Below are positions 59,408 to 64,000 of a stretch of 64,000 bases of DNA, piece after piece. The notes beneath the pieces are model-generated. The model was not told the DNA's origin and did no database searches. It saw nothing but the letters and a program-made list of their open reading frames with translations. This DNA is from Bacteroidota bacterium (GTDB lineage Bacteria > Bacteroidota > JABWAT01). The stretch spans positions 52,683-116,682 of the forward strand of contig JABWAT010000008.1 of assembly GCA_013360915.1 (NCBI GenBank), read 5' to 3'. Numbering within the stretch: the stretch's first letter is position 1; the number at the start of each line of letters is the position of its first letter. The position numbers and the translations under genes were made by a program.

Positions 59408-59700
59408 TCGAGTGAGTACTTTCCGCCAATTTGTTTTTTAAATTCCCTGGTGAAATTTAAAACAGGTACTTTTTTAGCAGGAACCATGACCACTTCATTC
59501 CGGTATGGATTTCTGGCTGGTTTTCCCTTTCTGTCTTCGAGCCGGAAAGTGCCAAATCCCCTGATTTCAATGGTATGATCCTGGTCGAGGTGATCCAGAA
59601 CCGCACGGAACAGGTTATTCACCACTGCATCGGCCACATCACGTTCGACCCCGCTGCCGCGAACCACGTCTCTGATCAGATCCGATTTGGTTATTTTCAT
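59404..59700 (-). CDS. HU/IHF-family DNA-binding protein
   Basis: HU-type proteins bend and package DNA. The 98 residues have the N-terminal helices (TKSDLIRDVVRGSGVERDVA), the strand IEIRGFGTFRLEDRKGKPARNP with the conserved GFGTF and the DNA-intercalating Pro region (ARNP), and the end KKVPVLNFTREFKKQI. The layout EIRGFGTF...ARNP is shared by HU and IHF. ATG 59700 overlaps the sppA stop (ATGA). It belongs to the operon sppA-hup-TPR-bS22-like. Confidence 0.95.
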   Translation of the reverse strand: MKITKSDLIRDVVRGSGVERDVADAVVNNLFRAVLDHLDQDHTIEIRGFGTFRLEDRKGKPARNPYRNEVVMVPAKKVPVLNFTREFKKQIGGKYSLE

Positions 59701-60620
59701 GGCAGCATCCGGTATTGAATCAGGGGTTTATCGGCGGTTAACCGGTTTACCAGGGTCCGCGCTGCTGGTTCTTCGGCTCCCAACAGCCAGTCAATAAAAC
59801 TTTCTCTGGGCCGTTTACGAACCACTTCAGGGGTCCCCTCAATTCCAGCAAGGCCGGCTGCCAGACGGACCGCACTATCATAACTTCCCAAGGTATCCAC
59901 CAGGCCGAGCTTGTAAGCCTGACGCCCGGTATAAATCTTTCCTTCGGCCACAGACCTGACTTCACTCTCGGGCAATTTCCTTCCGGAAGAAACAGCCTCA
60001 ACAAATTGCTGATAGGCATCATCAATCACAGACCTGAAATAGTCCAGATCCTGGTCGGTCGATTTTCTGAACGGGTTTCCGGAATCTTTAAAATCACCCG
60101 ACTTAACGGTTACCATCCCCACCCCGACTTTGTCCATCAGATCCTTGACCTGTGGATACTGCATAATGACCCCGATCGAACCAGTGATGGTTCCCGGATT
60201 TGCCACAATCAGCGAACAGGCCGCCGCCACATAATATCCCCCCGATGCAGCCACACTGCCCATGGAAGCTATCACCGGCTTTCCATTCTGCATGCAGGAA
60301 CGAACTGCATCGTGTATTTCCTGACTAACCGCCACCCCTCCGCCGGGGGAATCAATCCGGATGAGCACTGCACCAATACCAGGAGCGTCTTTAAAGTGAT
60401 TGATTTGTTCGACTGCCTCACGTGAATCGAGCAGGTCGCCAGTCAGTTCCACCTCACCAATCTTGTTCCCAAATGATGGATCAGACGTCCACTCATCCTC
60501 ACCAATGGCCGTCGGATCTATATTTGCCAGTGCAAAAATGACAAGCACGACCAGCAGGAAGATTCCTCCCCCGAAGATCAGTCCGATAATTGCAAGCGGT
60601 GAAAGACGGTTCTGGCTCAT
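59697..60620 (-). CDS. sppA: Signal peptide peptidase SppA (S49 family)
   Basis: SppA is a membrane serine protease that degrades leftover signal peptides. A membrane helix (IGLIFGGGIFLLVVLVIF) near residue 15 is followed by the S49 domain: VLIRIDSPGGGV, then SMGSVAASGGYYVA with the nucleophile Ser, NPGTITGSIGV, and the general-base region KIYTGRQAYKLGLVD with the catalytic Lys. The 307 residues are the single-domain short form, as in Gram-positive and many Bacteroidota. It starts at ATG 60620, behind a good promoter, and shares a divergent region with the DUF971 gene. Confidence 0.94.
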   Translation of the reverse strand: MSQNRLSPLAIIGLIFGGGIFLLVVLVIFALANIDPTAIGEDEWTSDPSFGNKIGEVELTGDLLDSREAVEQINHFKDAPGIGAVLIRIDSPGGGVAVSQEIHDAVRSCMQNGKPVIASMGSVAASGGYYVAAACSLIVANPGTITGSIGVIMQYPQVKDLMDKVGVGMVTVKSGDFKDSGNPFRKSTDQDLDYFRSVIDDAYQQFVEAVSSGRKLPESEVRSVAEGKIYTGRQAYKLGLVDTLGSYDSAVRLAAGLAGIEGTPEVVRKRPRESFIDWLLGAEEPAARTLVNRLTADKPLIQYRMLP

Positions 60621-60644
60621 TTAAAATTTTAGAAAAAAGAGTGG

Positions 60645-60675
60645 CAAAGGTAAAAGGCTGATTATTGATAATCAA
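60645..60675 (-). promoter_or_regulatory. Bacteroidota-type promoter (TTG-N20-TACCTTTG) of the sppA operon
   Basis: On the minus strand TTG (60675-60673) is followed after exactly 20 bases by TACCTTTG (60652-60645), both matching consensus. The leader to the sppA ATG is about 18 bases. Confidence 0.75.
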
Positions 60676-60716
60676 CAATATAACGACTTTAAGATGACTC
60701 CTTTCCTATTAGTGAT

Positions 60717-60724
60717 TACCTTTG
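60717..60724 (+). promoter_or_regulatory. Bacteroidota-type -7 element TACCTTTG of the DUF971 gene
   Basis: TACCTTTG is an exact TAnnTTTG match 17 bases before the ATG at 60742. No TTG lies at the -33 position. It supports the ATG at 60742 over an upstream one. Confidence 0.6.
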
Positions 60725-60741
60725 CAACCAAATCAACAGCT

Positions 60742-61065
60742 ATGAACCAACCCAAAAAAATCGAGAAAACAGGCGAGAATGAACTAACCATTACCTGGCA
60801 GGATGGCAGTTTACATCATCTCCCGTTTAAAAAACTGAGAGACCTGTGTCCCTGTGCCACCTGCAGCGGCGAAACCGTTTTATTGAAAACTTCCAAACCG
60901 TCAAAGGTTTTTCTGGATACCCCTGGCCGGTATACTCTTTCCGGAATTGATCCGGTGGGAAACTATGCAGTCACCTTTCGCTGGGGTGACGGGCACCAGA
61001 CAGGTATCTACAGCTGGGACTTTCTCTACCTGATGGGAAAAACACCCACCGGACATCACCACTAA
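60742..61065 (+). CDS. DUF971 family protein (GBBH N-terminal-like)
   Basis: The 107-residue product matches the N-terminal domain of gamma-butyrobetaine hydroxylase-like proteins: LTITWQDGSLHHLPFKKLRD, LCPCATCSGE with Cys residues for zinc, and YAVTFRWGDGHQTGIYSWDFL. In bacteria this domain often stands alone, and some members relate to Fe-S proteins (Mrp/ApbC) in a way not fully understood. A His tail ends the protein (GHHH). The start ATG is set by the promoter -7 box. The phosphatase gene follows after 3 bases. Confidence 0.87.
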   Translation: MNQPKKIEKTGENELTITWQDGSLHHLPFKKLRDLCPCATCSGETVLLKTSKPSKVFLDTPGRYTLSGIDPVGNYAVTFRWGDGHQTGIYSWDFLYLMGKTPTGHHH

Positions 61066-61068
61066 GCC

Positions 61069-61896
61069 ATGCCCGGGTTTTCACTTCCTCCCCACCCTGC
61101 CCTTACCGGCCTGATCAGGATCATGGAAAAAGCTGCGGAACGGATCCGGCACTGGGAGCACCTGCGCGACCGGGGCGAATTGGATATCGGTCTGAAAAAT
61201 CAGAACGACCTGGTCACCGCAGCCGATCGAGAAAGTGAATCGGTGATCAGGGACTATCTGGAATCCACTTTCCCATCTGTTCCCTTTCTTGGAGAGGAAA
61301 CCGGTTGGAGCCAGTCCCTATCCGGCTCTGAATACTGGGTTTTGGATCCTTTGGATGGAACCACCAATTTTTCACATGGATTTCCTCAATATTCCATCAG
61401 CCTGGCCCTGATCAGAGAGGGTCAGCCAGTTCTCGGCGTCATTCATGAAGTGGTCAGAAATGACTGGTTTTATGCCATAAGCGGGGAGGGTGCCTGGAAA
61501 AACGGAAAAACCATCCACGTTTCAGAACGTCCTGTAAGTGAATCCCTGTTCGCAACCGGATTTCCCTATAGGGATTTTTCTCACCAGAACCGGTTTTTTC
61601 AGACACTGGATACGGTCATCAGGAGCAGTCACGGTGTGAGAAGAGCCGGTTCAGCGGCCTCCGATCTGGCATACACTGCCTCAGGAGTTTTTGGGGGGTT
61701 TTGGGAATACGGACTCAAACCGTGGGATGTGGCAGCCGGAATTCTGCTGGTCAGGGAAGCAGGAGGGATGGTGGTCGATTATGGTGGCGGCGAAGGGATG
61801 TTGCAGTCGGGTAATATTATTGCAGGATCTCCGCATACCTGCCGGTTTCTGCTTGAAACCATCCGGCAGGCCTACGAAGGTCATCCCACTGACTGA
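61069..61896 (+). CDS. Inositol monophosphatase family enzyme (SuhB-like)
   Basis: The enzyme removes phosphate from inositol 1-phosphate or related sugar and nucleotide phosphates. Metal-binding motifs are FLGEETG (Glu), DPLDGTTNF (Asp-Asp) and LKPWDVAAGILLVREAGG (Asp). NDLVTAADRESE is the N-terminal signature. The 275 residues are standard. Other family members act on fructose 1,6-bisphosphate or adenosine 3',5'-bisphosphate, so substrate is open. Cotranscribed with the DUF971 gene; its stop abuts the convergent prohibitin-like gene. Confidence 0.93.
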   Translation: MPGFSLPPHPALTGLIRIMEKAAERIRHWEHLRDRGELDIGLKNQNDLVTAADRESESVIRDYLESTFPSVPFLGEETGWSQSLSGSEYWVLDPLDGTTNFSHGFPQYSISLALIREGQPVLGVIHEVVRNDWFYAISGEGAWKNGKTIHVSERPVSESLFATGFPYRDFSHQNRFFQTLDTVIRSSHGVRRAGSAASDLAYTASGVFGGFWEYGLKPWDVAAGILLVREAGGMVVDYGGGEGMLQSGNIIAGSPHTCRFLLETIRQAYEGHPTD

Positions 61897-62754
61897 TTAT
61901 TTGTCGTTCAGAATAATCGGCAATCCGGTCTTATCGCCCAGAATCACAAATTTGGAATTTGAAGACTTGCTCAGCTCATTAACGGCTTCCAGCGCTTTCC
62001 ATTTGAGCAGGTTCTGATCAATTCCCCGCCTGATGGTTTCCTGATAGTTGGCAATACCTTTTGCTTCAATCTTTTTCCGTTCAGCTTCCTGTTCTTCTTT
62101 CTGAAGCACAAAACGCATACGCTCTGCCTCCTGCTCGGCAGCCAGTTTGTTATTGATCGCCTCTTCGACCTGTTTCGGGAGAGTAATTCTGCGGAGCAGA
62201 ACACTTTCAATAATAATTCCTTTCGGATTCAGACTGGATTCCAACTCTTTGAAAATGGCGCCGGCAATCAGTTCCCGGCCACTTGTGTACAGATCCTTGG
62301 CTTCATAATTCACGGTCGCACTCCGAATGGCCGAACGAAACGTGGTGGTCACAAGAATATCTTTATACCCTTCACCGGTTTTCTGATAGATTTCACCGGC
62401 ATAACCAGGCTCCAGTTTAAACAGGAGGGAAATTTCCAGGTTGATGCTCAGACCTTCCTTTGAAGGAACATCGGCGTTCTCAAAGGCCTCCTGAGTACGG
62501 ACCGTCATGGTTTTGACATCCATCAACGGGTTGATAAAATGAAGTCCTTCCCCGATGGTGGTCGAATCAACGGCCCCAAACAGGATTCTGACTCCGACAT
62601 TACCAGCCGGAACGATCACTGTGGAGGCAGCCAGAATGGCTCCGATGACAATCAGCCCGGAAACCAGCCTCAGTTGAAATTTATATTTGAACAATTGCTC
62701 ACTCATCAACCAAACCACCACCGCCAGTACGAGTCCAACCAATACGATACCCAT
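61897..62754 (-). CDS. Prohibitin-like SPFH/band 7 membrane protein
   Basis: One N-terminal membrane stretch (VLVGLVLAVVVWLMSEQLF and a second, LVSGLIVIGAILAASTVIV) is followed by the SPFH domain: VPAGNVGVRILFGAVDSTTI, GLHFINPLMDVKTMTVRTQE, and then a coiled-coil tail rich in Glu/Lys (AEQEAERMRFVLQKEEQEA). Prohibitin-type proteins form ring scaffolds that organise membrane domains and proteases. The 285 residues are typical. A ribosome site AAAGGA lies before ATG 62754. Confidence 0.92.
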   Translation of the reverse strand: MGIVLVGLVLAVVVWLMSEQLFKYKFQLRLVSGLIVIGAILAASTVIVPAGNVGVRILFGAVDSTTIGEGLHFINPLMDVKTMTVRTQEAFENADVPSKEGLSINLEISLLFKLEPGYAGEIYQKTGEGYKDILVTTTFRSAIRSATVNYEAKDLYTSGRELIAGAIFKELESSLNPKGIIIESVLLRRITLPKQVEEAINNKLAAEQEAERMRFVLQKEEQEAERKKIEAKGIANYQETIRRGIDQNLLKWKALEAVNELSKSSNSKFVILGDKTGLPIILNDK

Positions 62755-62824
62755 TATTGTCTTTTCCTTTCTGTTTTTTGCCTGTCGAACTTAATAATGC
62801 AGGATCCTTCCTAAAAATTCCTTT

Positions 62825-63121
62825 TCAGGGAACTTCAACATCGCCCACCACCAGCTCGGCCAGTATGGGGCGGATGAATTCAGTCACCACTTTCTGATGA
62901 TCGGGATGTACCTGATAGGCCTGAAGATCGTTTCTGGTCAGAAAAGTACTGACCAGCAGATGGGAAAATCCGGCGGACCGTTCAGAAAAATTCTCCCCGG
63001 CACTGATCATTTTTAAGGAGGGAACCTTCCCCTGCAGCCCATTCAATGCATCCACAGCCAGTCGGATTTTAGCCGCGGGAGAATCGGGTTTCCATTTGAA
63101 AAGAACAGTATGGTATATCAT
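62825..63121 (-). CDS. Dabb (stress-responsive A/B barrel) domain protein
   Basis: The 98-residue protein is a single Dabb domain: IYHTVLFKWKPDSPAAKI at the start, then GFSHLLVSTFLTRNDLQAYQ and VHPDHQKVVTEFIRPIL with the typical His. It forms dimeric beta-barrels; its biological role is not known. The promoter (TTGAAG-N16-TATAAT) lies 26 bases or so upstream. Confidence 0.88.
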   Translation of the reverse strand: MIYHTVLFKWKPDSPAAKIRLAVDALNGLQGKVPSLKMISAGENFSERSAGFSHLLVSTFLTRNDLQAYQVHPDHQKVVTEFIRPILAELVVGDVEVP

Positions 63122-63129
63122 CTCATCAT

Positions 63130-63162
63130 CCTTCTATTATATAATGTGTCGTTTCATCTTCA
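63130..63162 (-). promoter_or_regulatory. sigma70-like promoter for the Dabb gene
   Basis: On the minus strand TTGAAG and TATAAT are separated by 16 bases, with GAAGGATG following before the ATG at 63121. Confidence 0.45.
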
Positions 63163-63186
63163 ACAAAAGGCAGGCTGCCTTCGCGA

Positions 63187-63657
63187 TCAGTTTAAATTGG
63201 TCTCGCCCGATCGGAGTCGCTGAAAAAAGGACTTCAGCAGGGTTTCCGATTCACTTTCTCTGATTCCCCCAATAACCGGGACCTGATGGTTGAAGCGTTT
63301 ATCCTGCAACAAATGATGCAAGGTGGAGGCACATCCCCATTTCAAATCCATTGCACCGAACACCACCTGTTTCAGCCGCGCATGAAGAATGGCGCCGGAA
63401 CACATGGGACAGGGCTCGAGGGTGGTATAGAGGACAGCCGATTCCAGACGCTTGGTTCCGAGTGAGGAGGCGGCAGCGGAAATCGCAAGTATTTCTGCAT
63501 GCGCTGTGGGATCGGAGAGTTGTTCGACCTGATTGCGGCCTTTGGCAACGATGGAGGATTCAATTACCAGAACAGCACCAACCGGTACTTCGCCGGCATC
63601 GAAGGCCTTTTCCGCCTCCCTCAGGGCCGCATCCATATAATAGGTATGTCCGAGCAT
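63187..63657 (-). CDS. tadA: tRNA-specific adenosine deaminase
   Basis: TadA changes adenosine 34 of tRNA-Arg to inosine. The zinc/catalytic motifs are AHAEILAI (His and catalytic Glu) and TTLEPCPMCSGAILHAR (two Cys), and KWGCASTLHHLL follows. The 156 residues with the N-terminal AEKAFDAGEVPVGAVLV are the usual bacterial TadA. There is no ribosome site of note before ATG 63657. Confidence 0.94.
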   Translation of the reverse strand: MLGHTYYMDAALREAEKAFDAGEVPVGAVLVIESSIVAKGRNQVEQLSDPTAHAEILAISAAASSLGTKRLESAVLYTTLEPCPMCSGAILHARLKQVVFGAMDLKWGCASTLHHLLQDKRFNHQVPVIGGIRESESETLLKSFFQRLRSGETNLN

Positions 63658-63744
63658 GAAGATTCCGGTTAAATGGCCGCAATTATCGCCAATTTTCCTG
63701 TTTTTCAGAAAAGCAGATCCAAAATTCGGACAATGAACTCCGAC

Positions 63745-63773
63745 TTATCCACAAAAACGACAACTTTTCCACA
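63745..63773 (+). promoter_or_regulatory. Two DnaA-box-like 9-mers in the same orientation
   Basis: A perfect TTATCCACA (63745) and a one-mismatch TTTTCCACA (63765) begin 20 bases apart. They could bind DnaA; two sites alone do not make an origin. Confidence 0.4.
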
Positions 63774-63904
63774 TTTCTTTCACAAATCGACATGAGCTAT
63801 TGATTCAAAGTCTGATCGGACGGATTCTTGTAACCCCTGCAGCTATTCAGGCTATTATTTTCAAGGGTGGAAGAAATTTTTTTCAAGACTTATTTCATCT
63901 CCTC

Positions 63905-63935
63905 TTGACAATAAAAAATCTTTGAAATAACTTTG
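63905..63935 (+). promoter_or_regulatory. Strong promoter firing out of the window (TTGACA and TAACTTTG)
   Basis: TTGACA (63905-63910) with TAACTTTG (63928-63935) gives the -33 TTG and the -7 TAnnTTTG at exactly 20 bases spacing. It is the best promoter in the window and is followed by sequence without a ribosome site or start codon to base 64000. That fits a stable RNA operon such as rRNA, or a long leader, but the product cannot be seen. Confidence 0.7.
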
Positions 63936-64000
63936 CAGTCCCTTCACGAAAAGGCTCTTGAGTTGGAGACGACGGAGAGAGCCGGAGCGAGGGTGGGTTC

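Larger units (their letters stand above)
63658..64000. other. Non-coding right edge with DnaA-box-like sites and outgoing promoter
   Basis: This 343-bp stretch holds no supported reading frame. It contains TTATCCACA (63745-63753) and TTTTCCACA (63765-63773), then an A/T-rich part and a strong promoter. Downstream of it a possible stem GGCTCT (about 63953) with AGAGCC (about 63979) suggests a structured RNA or leader continuing past the window. Confidence 0.5.

Noticed and set aside
63660..63790. Replication origin oriC
   Set aside because: Only two DnaA-like boxes are present, no dnaA, dnaN, gidA or rpmH genes are close, and no clear unwinding element was seen.
63941..64000. rnpB, tmRNA or 16S rRNA start
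   Set aside because: The 60 visible bases match no conserved start of these RNAs that I can recognise.

Overview
The window looks like chromosomal DNA of a bacterium from the Bacteroidota and allied FCB lineages (Ignavibacteria or Rhodothermota-like), probably uncultured. Three lines of evidence point there. Large secreted proteins end in the YPNPFNP-type sorting domain of the type IX secretion system. Several genes are preceded by the Bacteroidota promoter pattern TTG-N20-TAnnTTTG. A very short basic AURKAIP1/COX24-type ribosomal protein gene is present (58494-58583, minus). I saw no phage, transposon, plasmid gene, tRNA or CRISPR array.

Layout. 1-5298 (all minus) holds a coupled operon yajC-ribBA-tldD-rpiB-like-orf233, then a small unknown gene and a cysteine desulfurase that runs off the left edge. 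5496-21108 is a surface-protein island: four related mosaic fibronectin/Calx-beta/T9SS proteins and one Asp-box propeller protein, interleaved with two Hsp20 genes and an orphan GroES-like gene. 21301-28682 holds a candidate micro-ORF between two terminators, a PHP-glycosyltransferase fusion, a propeller histidine kinase, a SpoU methylase and a lipoprotein. 28700-32593 holds a cytidylate kinase fused in frame to ribosomal protein S1, and mtaB. 32597-37278 is a coupled envelope operon (DUF4286, flavin reductase-like, TPR lipoprotein, DUF4292 lipoprotein, EnvC-like). 37349-50609 is mostly metabolic: DUF255 thioredoxin-like, Nudix, moeA, class V aminotransferase, gpmA, FAD oxidase, YIP1-like, pterin dehydratase, beta-CASP hydrolase, AMP nucleosidase and a Fis-HTH protein. 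50665-58132 holds an SLBB export protein, HIT, an EF-G paralogue, ddl, two unknowns and YtxH. 58494-63657 holds the small ribosomal protein, a zinc-ribbon TPR protein, HU, sppA, DUF971, an inositol-phosphatase family gene, a prohibitin-like gene, Dabb and tadA. The right edge carries a strong promoter firing out of the window and two DnaA-box-like sites.

Most interesting: (1) the RpiB homologue has lost the usual catalytic Cys and carries an EutQ/EutT-like N-terminal module, which is repeated at the C-terminus of the next protein; (2) the surface proteins are mosaics of shared modules with two alternative C-terminal cassettes, one duplicated almost exactly in neighbouring genes; (3) the first surface gene has a LacI-type operator over its -10 and start region; (4) the Cmk-S1 fusion keeps an intact internal ribosome binding site; (5) a TPR-like protein carries a Fis-type DNA-binding domain and overlaps the AMP nucleosidase gene. 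Family assignments come from motif recognition by eye; no database search was possible.
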